Shown here in pieces: positions 41,547 through 49,489 of a DNA stretch of 64,000 nucleotides; position 1 is the first letter of the stretch, and the number at the start of each line of letters is the position of its first letter. The stretch is from Clostridiales bacterium (GTDB lineage: Bacteria > Bacillota > Clostridia > Saccharofermentanales > Saccharofermentanaceae): positions 62,001-126,000 of the forward strand of contig JAFZBN010000013.1 of NCBI GenBank assembly GCA_017561715.1, written 5' to 3'. The notes beneath the pieces were generated by a model. That model did not search any database. It was given only the letters and a program-made list of their open reading frames with translations, and was not told where the DNA came from. The position numbers and the translations under genes were made by a program.

Positions 41547-42551
41547 TTACCATTTCTCGCCCATTCCCGCGTAAGGAACGTCGTGGATGAGGATCTGCAT
41601 CGGGATCCCGATATCTTCGTTATCCGGAAGTTCGCCTTCTCTTTTCGCGCACTCAAACTCATCGACCAACAATTCGACAAAGGTCATGTCGATGAACAGC
41701 GGCAGTTGTTTGAGAAGCTCTTCCGCCACATCTGTTTCCGTCCGGTATCCTTCCAGGACCGTCTCAAAATAGTGGTCCATAAAAGCCATTCTCTTCTTCG
41801 GATCTTTCTCCTGCATGCACCAGCCGACGCCGTGCGTCCAGACATGCGCGAGATCGAACATGTACCAGCAGTAGATGCAGTTGTCAAAGTCGAAGACCGT
41901 GATGTCACCTGTACTCATATCCACATGGTAATTGCCGTCGCAGAAGTCAAAATGTACAAGTCCGAATCCGTCTTTATCTACCGGTAATTCTCGAAAAGCA
42001 CTTATCCTTTTTTCGATGGCTTTCTTTAATTCAGAATACTGATCCGGGATCAGTTTCCCGATATAGTCCATGTTGAACTTATCAAAGTACGAAGCTCTCC
42101 TGTGTTCCGGCTCGAACTTCTTGGACAGACGATGGATCGACCCGAGTGCTTTTCCCGTATTATAGAAATACTCTTCAAGCGGCGCGCCTGTTCTGTAGCG
42201 GTAGCCGTTATCGACCATCAGCATGCCTTTCGCATATTCAAAAAGACTGATGTATGTGGTTCCTTTTTCGTCCTCAACGAACTCGACGAGATTGCCGTTT
42301 TTCGAGGAGATCACGTCCGCAACGGGCGCTCCGTTTTCGGCAAGATAGCGGATGAATTCCATCTCGGCGAGATAGTCTTCCAAGGTCCGGTCGTTAAGCT
42401 CGGAAATGCGGAGAATGTACTTCTTCTCTCCGTCCTTCACACAGACAATGATCCGGTTTCTGCCGCCTTCATGTGCCGAAACAGAATCAAATGCAAATCC
42501 TTCCAGTTCAAATAATTCTTTCGCTTTATCGAAAATGTTTTTAGTAATCAC
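41547..42551 (-). CDS. APH-family phosphotransferase (homoserine kinase II-like)
   Basis: A 334-residue APH-fold kinase: 'KKYILRISELNDRTLEDYLAEMEFIRYL' (N-lobe), 'FGLVHFDFCDGNYHVD' (catalytic loop with HFD-N) and 'ITVFDFDNCIYCWYMFDLAHVW' (metal Asp). It resembles homoserine kinase type II/choline kinase-like proteins of Firmicutes. Start uncertain: the GTG at 42551 has AGGAAG directly against it, and no better start exists nearby. It precedes another APH gene on the same strand. Confidence 0.86.
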   Translation of the reverse strand: MITKNIFDKAKELFELEGFAFDSVSAHEGGRNRIIVCVKDGEKKYILRISELNDRTLEDYLAEMEFIRYLAENGAPVADVISSKNGNLVEFVEDEKGTTYISLFEYAKGMLMVDNGYRYRTGAPLEEYFYNTGKALGSIHRLSKKFEPEHRRASYFDKFNMDYIGKLIPDQYSELKKAIEKRISAFRELPVDKDGFGLVHFDFCDGNYHVDMSTGDITVFDFDNCIYCWYMFDLAHVWTHGVGWCMQEKDPKKRMAFMDHYFETVLEGYRTETDVAEELLKQLPLFIDMTFVELLVDEFECAKREGELPDNEDIGIPMQILIHDVPYAGMGEKW

Positions 42552-42594
42552 CTTCCTATATGTTGTTGTTCATTCGTTTCTAGTTTGGGGTACA

Positions 42595-43152
42595 TCAACT
42601 GCGCTTCCACTCTTCGCGCAGGATGCTGTACCAGCTGGCATCGCAGATGCCTGTGTTGTTCTTGTCCGACGCGCGAAGTGTGCCGTCGAACTTCATGCCG
42701 CAGTGGGTCATGACCTTACCCGAATTCGGGTTTCTGGGGTCATGGTAACTGTTGATGCAGTTTGCCTCGACCTCGGAAAAGAAGAAATCAATGAGGGCAG
42801 CAAGCGCCTCGGACATGATTCCCTTATGCCAGTAGTTTCTGCTCAGGCAGTAGCCTGTCGTTACGAGCTCGAGTTCGTCCTTGATGAGGCCGTGGATCGT
42901 GCCGATCGGCTCGTCTCCATTCTCTTTCAGGGTGATCACCCAGTGATAGTAGTCTTCCTTTTCATATTCCGGAAGCCAAAGAGAAAGAACGTACTTTGTG
43001 ACATCGACACTCGTATGTGTCGGCCATGTCAGAAACTTCGTCACCTCAGGATCGGATGCCCAGTTGCGAAACATCGCTTCCGCGTCATCCTCTCTGAATC
43101 TTCTTAAGATCAAGCGCTCCGTTTCGAGCGTTTTTGTTCCGCAATGTTTCAC
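42595..43152 (-). CDS. RimJ/RimL-type GNAT acetyltransferase
   Basis: A 185-residue GNAT: 'TKTLETERLILRRFREDDAEAMFRNWASD', 'GYCLSRNYWHKGIMSEALAALIDFFF' and 'NPNSGKVMTHCGMKFDG'. I chose the GTG at 43152 because GGGAGGG then has the normal 6-base spacing; the ATG at 43158 is only one base from it. The final Tyr/Trp-rich part ('CDASWYSILREEW') is typical of the family. Substrate unknown. Confidence 0.88.
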   Translation of the reverse strand: MKHCGTKTLETERLILRRFREDDAEAMFRNWASDPEVTKFLTWPTHTSVDVTKYVLSLWLPEYEKEDYYHWVITLKENGDEPIGTIHGLIKDELELVTTGYCLSRNYWHKGIMSEALAALIDFFFSEVEANCINSYHDPRNPNSGKVMTHCGMKFDGTLRASDKNNTGICDASWYSILREEWKRS

Positions 43153-43249
43153 GGTCATCCCTCCCTTTTCTTGTTTTTTCTCTCGCTATCGCTGTCTTGA
43201 TTTTATCGTAGTTTCATTTGCATGTCTTTATACGCTAGGTATACAGAGA

Positions 43250-44146
43250 TCACGGCATCACAAGGCAGGAAGTATCGATGTCGCTGACCTTCGCGTTTCC
43301 CGTGAAGCTCATGATGTAACGAAGTTCTTTGTTGATATTCGTAAAGAACTTTTCGACACCTTCCGTGCCTTCGTTTTCCAGATCCGGGATCATGGAGCGT
43401 CCGACCGCTGCCGCGTCGGCACCAAGTGCCAGGCACTTAAAGACATCCGCGCCGGAACTGATCCCGCAGTCTACGATGATCTTTACGTCTTTTCCTTCGA
43501 GGGCTTCCTTGATCTTCGGAAGGATCTGAAGCGGCGGAACTGCGTACGGAAGTCTTCCGTGATGGTGGCTGACGATGATCGCCTTTGCTCCGAGTTCCGC
43601 GGATTTGACCGCGTCCTCGACGCTTAAAACACCCTTGATGAAGAACGGCAGCTTCGTCGATTCGATATAGGAACGGATCATGTCGGAAGTCTGCACGGCC
43701 ATCTGTTCGCCGATGACGATATCCAGTCCTTCCGGTCCGAAGATGTGGTCGATATCCATGCCGATTCCAAACGCGCCGGCTTCTTCAGCGAACTGCATCT
43801 GGTCTCTCACTTTTCCGTTATCCGCATAGGGTTTTACGATACGCACCGTCTTTGCGCCGGTGGCCGCGACCTTGGCAAACAGGTCATTTTCCATCATACC
43901 GACGAAGTTCAGAAGATTTAAGTTCTTCGTCGCGATGGAGTATTCTTCAAGACCCGTTAGTTCTCTTCCCTTAAACTGCATCAGGTGGGAAAAAGCAGGG
44001 GTCATGACCGGACTCGAAAATGTCTGCCCGAAAAGCTCCACGCTCGTGTCCGCGACAACGGAATCGATCAGTCTTTCGGTGATCAGGATGCTGTCCATAT
44101 AACGTGCGGTGATCTCGTTCGCGTCGGAAATCCTAGTATAGGCCAT
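43250..44146 (-). CDS. FMN-dependent alpha-hydroxy-acid oxidase-like protein
   Basis: A 298-residue TIM barrel: 'LFGQTFSSPVMTPAFSHLM', 'PFFIKGVLSVEDAVKSAELGAKAIIVSHHHGR' and 'VKIIVDCGISSGADVFKCLALGADAAAVGRSM'. FMN contacts and the catalytic His region are of the lactate oxidase/dehydrogenase family, but the usual S-N-H-G-G-R appears as S-H-H-H-G-R and the protein is about 60 residues shorter than classical members. It may be a dehydrogenase of an unusual hydroxy acid. AAAGGAGG precedes the ATG. It overlaps the isomerase-like gene by 14 bases. Confidence 0.85.
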   Translation of the reverse strand: MAYTRISDANEITARYMDSILITERLIDSVVADTSVELFGQTFSSPVMTPAFSHLMQFKGRELTGLEEYSIATKNLNLLNFVGMMENDLFAKVAATGAKTVRIVKPYADNGKVRDQMQFAEEAGAFGIGMDIDHIFGPEGLDIVIGEQMAVQTSDMIRSYIESTKLPFFIKGVLSVEDAVKSAELGAKAIIVSHHHGRLPYAVPPLQILPKIKEALEGKDVKIIVDCGISSGADVFKCLALGADAAAVGRSMIPDLENEGTEGVEKFFTNINKELRYIMSFTGNAKVSDIDTSCLVMP

Positions 44147-44957
44147 TGAGTACCTCCTTTAAGTAACCCATGTAGTGGATGTATTCTTCGTCAGTCGTTA
44201 AATGCTCGAGGATCATGGGCATGTCGGGGTCGAGTTCTCCCATCTTTTCCGCGTAGTAGCGAAGCGGATATTCGCCCTTTCCGGGAGCGCACTCTTCCAG
44301 CTGAAGTGTGTATTCTTCTTTTAAGTGGATGTCCTTGATGTGGCAGCTCTTGATCTTGTCGCCGAGGAGCTCTACACAGCGGTCAACAAACTGTTCCGCG
44401 CCGAAATATCTGTCGGCCGAATTGGTCATGTTGATGATGTCCATATGCACGGCAAACCTTTCACGGTTTACTTCTTCGATGAGTCTCGCGTAATCCTCCG
44501 GACCCGTCGGGATCATCCAGGGCATCGGCTCGAGCGCGAAATACGTATTCGTTACTTCCGCGCGGTCGATGATCTCCTGCACCATCTTTACGATCTCGGA
44601 TCGCGTTTCAGAAGTGAAGTTTTCTCTATAGTGTCCGTCCCATCTCGGGCCGATCGCGCCCGCGACATTTACGGCACAACGGGCACCGATCCGATCTGCC
44701 AGTTTGAGCTGGGCAACCGCGTAATCTCTCATCTTCTTTCTCTCTTCCGGATCGACCGCCATCGCGTTTCTCCAGATGCCGACTTCCGCGATGAGAAGAT
44801 CGTTTTCTTTCGCGACCTTCACATACTCCGAGATCTTTTCTTCCGGGTCATCGGAGGAAAGCGGAAACACCAGACTTCTGCAACCCAGGGCGACCTGATT
44901 CTTCGCCCATTCCTGCGGGCTACTGTGCTGTAATGGTGAGGATGTTCCCAGTCTCAT
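44133..44957 (-). CDS. sugar phosphate isomerase/epimerase-like TIM barrel
   Basis: A 274-residue xylose isomerase-like (AP endonuclease 2) barrel: 'GCRSLVFPLSSDDPEEKI', 'ENDLLIAEVGIWRNAM', 'YFALEPMPWMIPTGPEDYARLIEEV' (metal Glu), 'FAVHMDIINMTNS' (His, Asp), 'KSCHIKDIHLK' and 'MILEHL' (last Glu). Metal ligands are in place. It probably isomerises or epimerises a sugar or polyol acid. Its end overlaps the start of the FMN oxidase-like gene, so the two likely act in one catabolic route. GAGGG precedes the ATG. Confidence 0.87.
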   Translation of the reverse strand: MRLGTSSPLQHSSPQEWAKNQVALGCRSLVFPLSSDDPEEKISEYVKVAKENDLLIAEVGIWRNAMAVDPEERKKMRDYAVAQLKLADRIGARCAVNVAGAIGPRWDGHYRENFTSETRSEIVKMVQEIIDRAEVTNTYFALEPMPWMIPTGPEDYARLIEEVNRERFAVHMDIINMTNSADRYFGAEQFVDRCVELLGDKIKSCHIKDIHLKEEYTLQLEECAPGKGEYPLRYYAEKMGELDPDMPMILEHLTTDEEYIHYMGYLKEVLNGLY

Positions 44958-44981
44958 TTGTCCCTCGTCTCTCTGTACCCG

Positions 44982-45818
44982 TCATCTCAGGATCTCATCG
45001 ATGGTGGATACTGTGCTGAATGTTCCCTTGTTCTCCGCGATGATCTCTCTCATCTTCTGAAGTTCGAAATAGTTGACGTAGCAGATGAGCGTCTTATTCT
45101 CACCCGCGATGGCACCATACGAATCCATGATGGTGCAAGTCTTGTTGAGGTCCTTCTTAATGGCCTCGATCAGTTTATCCGGTTCTTTTGTAATGATCGT
45201 GACCTGCTTGATGGCTTCGAAGTGATCCGTAAAGTGGTCGATGACCGTCGTCGCCACGAAGTACACAAGAAGGCTTAAAAGAGCGGCATTTCGGTTGATC
45301 AGGAAAAAGGCCGCAAGATAAACGCAGGCATTAAACGCGATCAGGATACCGGACATACTGAAGTTCTTTCCGGTCTTGTCGGAAAGTTTCTTGATCACGA
45401 TGTTCGCGAAGATCTCCGATCCGTCGATGCATCCGCCGTAGCGAAGGATCAGGGAAAGTCCGAGTCCCAGCACCGCGCCGCCGAATGCCACTGCCAGGAA
45501 GTGTTCGGTATTCAGTTGAAAAGGGATCTCTTCGAAAACATCCAGACCGACCGTATAGACCAGTGATCCGACCATCGCCTTGATGCTGAATTTCACACCG
45601 AGAACAAACACGGAAAGGATCAGAAACGGAAGGAAGACCAGGAAGACGCACGGCGACAGCGCAAAGCCCGTCATCTTACTTATGATGATCGCCACTCCCG
45701 CGGTCCCGTAGTCGATCGCGTCATTCGGAAGCAAAATGCAGGCGACGGAAAATGCCGCCAGAAGCGCGCCGATCACGATGGCCACATATGACATGATTTC
45801 CTTAAATGTCTTGTTCAT
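44982..45818 (-). CDS. YitT-family membrane protein
   Basis: A 278-residue protein: five or six membrane helices from residue 8 to about 195 ('YVAIVIGALLAAFSVACILLP', 'DYGTAGVAIIISKMTG', 'GGAVLGLGLSLILRYGGCIDGSEIFANIV') and a C-terminal cytoplasmic DUF2179 domain ('QVTIITKEPDKLIEAIKKDLNKTCTIMDSYGAI', 'LICYVNYFELQKM'). The DUF2179 domain is a ferredoxin-like, possibly ligand-sensing fold. Transport substrate unknown. AGGGGG precedes the ATG. Confidence 0.92.
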   Translation of the reverse strand: MNKTFKEIMSYVAIVIGALLAAFSVACILLPNDAIDYGTAGVAIIISKMTGFALSPCVFLVFLPFLILSVFVLGVKFSIKAMVGSLVYTVGLDVFEEIPFQLNTEHFLAVAFGGAVLGLGLSLILRYGGCIDGSEIFANIVIKKLSDKTGKNFSMSGILIAFNACVYLAAFFLINRNAALLSLLVYFVATTVIDHFTDHFEAIKQVTIITKEPDKLIEAIKKDLNKTCTIMDSYGAIAGENKTLICYVNYFELQKMREIIAENKGTFSTVSTIDEILR

Positions 45819-45851
45819 GAAGTCCCCCTAATGTCATATCCGAATTTGATG

Positions 45852-46331
45852 TCACAGGACTTTATAGTACGGGCAGATGTTCGCGTAGTATCCGTCCTTC
45901 ATGAGGAAGCCCCCGGGGATCGTCCCGAGCTGCGTAAATCCGAGTTTCTCGTAAAGATGCCTTGCGGAAGCATTACTCTCCACGACCGCGTTGAACTGAA
46001 GAACGCGGAACCCAAGTGCTTTTGCCGTAGAAAGACAATCACAGACGAGCCTCTCGCCGATGTGATGCCCTCTCAGGTCGGAAGACACGGCGAAGCTGGC
46101 ATTGCAGATATGCCCGCAGCGGCCGATATTGTTGGGGTGCAGGATATAAAGTCCGACGACTCTGCCGAAATCCTCGGCAACACCCGTATAGCTCTGGCTT
46201 GAGAAAAAATCATCCGCGTTATTGAAATCAAGAAGATCATCCTGAGGGAACGCGATCCCGTCTTCGACGACTTCGTTCCAGATCCGGATCATGGCCGGAA
46301 GGTCTTCTTTTTTGTATTCTCGAATCATCAT
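45852..46331 (-). CDS. GNAT-family acetyltransferase (phosphinothricin-type)
   Basis: A 159-residue GNAT: 'MIREYKKEDLPAMIRIWNEVVEDG', 'ICNASFAVSSDLRGHHIGERLVCDCLSTAKALG' (RGHHIG loop) and 'NASARHLYEKLGFTQLGTIPGGF'. The pattern is that of phosphinothricin/methionine-sulfone acetyltransferase relatives. The ATG at 46331 follows GAGGG. One octamer motif copy lies upstream (46367) and one inside the gene (46016). Confidence 0.88.
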   Translation of the reverse strand: MMIREYKKEDLPAMIRIWNEVVEDGIAFPQDDLLDFNNADDFFSSQSYTGVAEDFGRVVGLYILHPNNIGRCGHICNASFAVSSDLRGHHIGERLVCDCLSTAKALGFRVLQFNAVVESNASARHLYEKLGFTQLGTIPGGFLMKDGYYANICPYYKVL

Positions 46332-46412
46332 TATCGTCACCCTCTTGTCCTTTTCCGTACTTTGTGAAAAGCACTTACTCGCTCCTACACTTTAAGTATA
46401 CAACATCGGAAA

Positions 46413-46421
46413 TGATATAAT
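46413..46421 (+). promoter_or_regulatory. extended -10 promoter
   Basis: TGATATAAT inside AAATGATATAATGAAA, identical to the sequence at 12311. Confidence 0.5.
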
Positions 46422-46466
46422 GAAAGCAGTTAGGGTTGTTTGGTTTTTACATACGAGGTGGTTGTT

Positions 46467-47084
46467 ATGAAGATCGATAATGTCAACGCCGATGATATCC
46501 TGGGCACCGCAAATAAAGGCATTTACAGCTCCCATCACGATGAAGAAAAAGGCTTTTTCAAGAAGCTTTTCGGAAAGAAAGACGACGATGGATCTTACTT
46601 CGAGAAAAAGGTCCGTGAGATCGGTCGCGAAGAACTGGAAAAAGAACTTTCCGGCGCCATCGACGCGTACCTCGTCGAAAAGGCGGATCCGAAAAACACG
46701 GTCGTCATTACGGAGGATTACCTCATCATCCCGGGAAAAGAGATCTTTCCTCTTTACATGATCCACGAATTCGGTCTCGGCAGCGAATGGATGCCTCCTT
46801 ATCAGCAGTACGCGATGGACCGTATCGACGTCCCTTACGATCCCGATTTTAAGAGTGAATACGAAGCCGAAGAAGGCTACGAGCTCGACCGCTTCAATGT
46901 CGAACTCGTTATCCGTGACGAAGAACAAAATATGTTTGTCTATTCGTTCCCGATGGAGATCCCCGACAGATCGGATTTCCGCCAGAGACTCCTCGACAGA
47001 TGCATCGCGACCGAGTATTCCGACGAAGGTGTTTTCGAAGGAAAGTTCAACGAAGATAAATCGATCCGGCAGTTCTTCTACTGA
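46467..47084 (+). CDS. hypothetical protein
   Basis: A 205-residue soluble, acidic protein that I do not recognise. Residues 25-60 are Lys/Asp-rich ('KGFFKKLFGKKDDDGSYFEKKV'); 75-205 alternate strands and loops with 'EDYLIIPGKEIFPLYMIHEFGLG', which could be a small PH-like domain. There are no membrane helices. The ATG at 46467 follows GAGGTGG. It has its own extended -10 promoter, and its stop lies one base from the end of the convergent P-loop-VOC gene. Confidence 0.7.
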   Translation: MKIDNVNADDILGTANKGIYSSHHDEEKGFFKKLFGKKDDDGSYFEKKVREIGREELEKELSGAIDAYLVEKADPKNTVVITEDYLIIPGKEIFPLYMIHEFGLGSEWMPPYQQYAMDRIDVPYDPDFKSEYEAEEGYELDRFNVELVIRDEEQNMFVYSFPMEIPDRSDFRQRLLDRCIATEYSDEGVFEGKFNEDKSIRQFFY

Positions 47085-47085
47085 T

Positions 47086-47994
47086 CTAAACAGTGATCTC
47101 AATATGGTTTCCTTCGATTCCGACGATGCAGGACTCGTAGTATCCGTCTCCGGTCGTTCTCGGTCCGCGGAGTGTTTCATATCCGTCTTCTTTCAGGATC
47201 TTCGTCAGTTCATCGACACGCTCTTTACTTCCGACGGAAAAAGCGATGTGCTCGAATCCTGTCCGTTCCTGTTCTTTTGAAGGATCCAGAACTCCGGGCT
47301 TGCTCATGACCTCGAGACGGGCTCCGTTTCCGAAGGTGATGAAGTAGGACCGGAAACCGGTAGTCTTGTTGTGGTAACCGGAATTCGAAACTCCTCCGAG
47401 ATACTTTACGAAGAAGTCTCTTCCCTTCTCGACATCATTTACGAAAAGTGCGACATGTTCCATGTAGCAATCCGTTGAGCAAAGTGATTCGATCGTCTTC
47501 TCATAATCCGATTCGATGATCGTAACTTCTTCTCCTGCCTTCGCAAAACCTTCGATAAAGTCGTGATTGCACTCCTTGAGCCATTCCTTCGTACAGTCGG
47601 AATCATCCAGACGATCCTCGACATCGGAGGCATGAGAAGTGATGTCATCGAAATGCTCATCGATATACGCATCACTCAACGCCAGGCAGATGAAGCGGAT
47701 CTCCGAAAGATATTCCTCATCGAGATCCTTCCGCCAGTCAAACGGGATATAGCAGCCTTCGACGATCATGTTCTGCTTATTCTCGATCGCCGTCTTGACC
47801 ATCTCCCGGACGATCGGCCAGAGATAGTCCGTGAGCTTATCGTCATCCATAGGCGTAAGATCCGTGTTTCCGCTTCGGATCAGACCCATCTTCAGATGAT
47901 CGATCGAGATATACGGGTATTTATTTTTCTCCAACATCCGCTGCGCCAGAACGGTCTTTCCCGCATGGGATGCACCTGTGATCAGAATAACCAT
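47086..47994 (-). CDS. P-loop kinase-glyoxalase (VOC) fusion
   Basis: A 302-residue fusion. Residues 1-170 are a small P-loop kinase: 'MVILITGASHAGKTVLAQRM' (Walker A), 'YISIDHLKMGLI' and 'NMIVEGCYIPFDW'. Residues 178-302 are a VOC/glyoxalase domain: 'MEHVALFVNDVEKGRDFFVKYLGG', 'RLEVMSKPG', 'GFEHIAFSVGS' and 'HIEITV' (metal His/Glu). The frame is continuous. It could combine phosphorylation with isomerisation or resistance binding. GGAGG precedes the ATG; the phosphatase gene ends 2 bases upstream. Confidence 0.86.
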   Translation of the reverse strand: MVILITGASHAGKTVLAQRMLEKNKYPYISIDHLKMGLIRSGNTDLTPMDDDKLTDYLWPIVREMVKTAIENKQNMIVEGCYIPFDWRKDLDEEYLSEIRFICLALSDAYIDEHFDDITSHASDVEDRLDDSDCTKEWLKECNHDFIEGFAKAGEEVTIIESDYEKTIESLCSTDCYMEHVALFVNDVEKGRDFFVKYLGGVSNSGYHNKTTGFRSYFITFGNGARLEVMSKPGVLDPSKEQERTGFEHIAFSVGSKERVDELTKILKEDGYETLRGPRTTGDGYYESCIVGIEGNHIEITV

Positions 47995-47996
47995 AT

Positions 47997-48614
47997 TTAC
48001 CTCCGGTCTTCCGCATACGACATGTCACTGATCCGCTTGATGCAGTGATGTCCGTTATCGAAGATGAGAAGATGCGACACACCTCCGGCGAGTCCGTGTA
48101 TGTCCGCGTCATAAAAGGCCTCAACCGTCAGTCCCTGAAACATCGCGAAAAACGAACTGAAGATATCGCCGTGTGCCACGACAAGTATCGTCTCGTGCGG
48201 GTCCGCAAGGATCTCATCGTAGCATGGCTTGAGGCGGTTCCAGGCATCGCGGCGGCTCTCTCCGTCCGAGAACAAACGGTCATCCACGGTATTCTCATCG
48301 CTCTCCAGATTCTCGCGCAGCCACTGCACGGATTTGCCGCAGCATTTCCCCAAGTTTCTCTCGCGAAGTTCCTGTTTCAGGATCGGCTTTAGACCGAGAT
48401 GCTTTCCGACGATCTCGGCAGTCTGCTTCGCCCGCTTCAGATCCGACGCGTACATGACAAGATCTTTCCCGGCAAGTTCTTCACTGAGTTTCTTTCCGAT
48501 ATTTTCCGCCTGCTGACATCCGAGCTCCGTCAGATCCCAGTCCGTCCAGGAACCCACCATCCCGTTGGTGTGGTGGATCGACTGCGTGTGTTGAATCGCG
48601 ATAATGTGCTTCAT
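47997..48614 (-). CDS. histidine phosphatase with QHT in place of RHG
   Basis: A 205-residue phosphoglycerate mutase-like protein. The N-terminal motif reads 'IIAIQHTQSIHHTNGMVGSWTDWDLTELG', with QHT instead of RHG, keeping the nucleophilic His but not the Arg. 'MYASDLKRAKQTAEIVGKHL', 'GESRRDAWNRL' and 'ILVVAHGDIFSSFF' are normal. I recall this QH variant as a recurring Firmicutes subfamily, so it is probably functional with a different substrate. AGAGG precedes the ATG. It is followed closely by the P-loop-VOC gene. Confidence 0.87.
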   Translation of the reverse strand: MKHIIAIQHTQSIHHTNGMVGSWTDWDLTELGCQQAENIGKKLSEELAGKDLVMYASDLKRAKQTAEIVGKHLGLKPILKQELRERNLGKCCGKSVQWLRENLESDENTVDDRLFSDGESRRDAWNRLKPCYDEILADPHETILVVAHGDIFSSFFAMFQGLTVEAFYDADIHGLAGGVSHLLIFDNGHHCIKRISDMSYAEDRR

Positions 48615-48623
48615 GGTTACCTC

Positions 48624-49469
48624 TTACTTTTCTTTCTTCATCAGGTCCTGCAAATAGTATGCCACAGCGTCGTCTTCGTTACATCCGATGATGCCTGTCG
48701 CAAGTTCTTTCAGTTCGTCTCTGGCATTTGAAACGGCGTACGCTTCATCCGCGATCTTAAACATCGAGATGTCATTCAGTGAATCTCCGAAAACGACCAG
48801 TCGGTCAAATCCGTAATCCTCTTTCAGCTTCAGAAGAGATTTCGCTTTCGTACAGTTTTTCGGACAGATCTCAAGCCAGTATTCATCCCGGTAAGTATCC
48901 CTCTGGAAAAGCGCCTCCCAACGGTCATATGCTCTGACCCGATCGTAGATCGGCTCGATCTCTTCCTTTTCTCCGATGCAGGTGACGTACCCGGGAAGTC
49001 CGCAGAACATCTCGTCATAGGAGTCCATGTACTTCATCGTCGGATCGTCTTTGTAGTAATCGAGATAGCTCTGAAGCCCGACGCTGTGCTTTCCTTCCAT
49101 GGTGGTTCGGATCATCTCTTTTCCGATAAAGCAGGACACATATCCGCAGTACGGAATGTCCGTGAGAAGTTCTTTCAGAAGGGAAACATCTTCATCGGAA
49201 AAGACCGACTTTTTGATGTGTTCGCCGGTAGAATTATCCGCAAGGACAGCACCGTTTCTCGTGACCACGGGAAGCTTAAGATTCAGTCCTCCTGCGATTG
49301 GCCGTGCGCTCTCGACGGATCTTGCCGTCGCGTAAGTAAAAGGCAGGCCCTTTTCGACCAGTTCGTTGATGATCCGTATCGTCTCCTTTGAAAGCGTCTC
49401 ATCGTTTCGCATCAGCGTTCCGTCCAGATCGGAAACGTAAAGTGTGTTCGGTTTGGTATGGTCTGCCAC
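48624..49469 (-). CDS. Cof-type HAD phosphatase
   Basis: A 281-residue HAD-IIB (Cof/YbiV-type) phosphatase: 'TLYVSDLDGTLMRNDETLSKETI' (motif I), 'FTYATARSVESARPI' (motif II), a cap domain at about 90-200, 'CTKAKSLLKLKEDYG' and 'RLVVFGDSLNDISMFKIADEAYAVSNA' (motif IV). It removes phosphate from sugar or cofactor phosphates. I chose the GTG at 49469 with GGAGG 5 bases upstream. It is 9 bases before the histidine phosphatase gene, so a phosphatase pair is co-transcribed. Confidence 0.92.
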   Translation of the reverse strand: MADHTKPNTLYVSDLDGTLMRNDETLSKETIRIINELVEKGLPFTYATARSVESARPIAGGLNLKLPVVTRNGAVLADNSTGEHIKKSVFSDEDVSLLKELLTDIPYCGYVSCFIGKEMIRTTMEGKHSVGLQSYLDYYKDDPTMKYMDSYDEMFCGLPGYVTCIGEKEEIEPIYDRVRAYDRWEALFQRDTYRDEYWLEICPKNCTKAKSLLKLKEDYGFDRLVVFGDSLNDISMFKIADEAYAVSNARDELKELATGIIGCNEDDAVAYYLQDLMKKEK

Positions 49470-49489
49470 TGGTTCCTCCGTGTCGTTGC

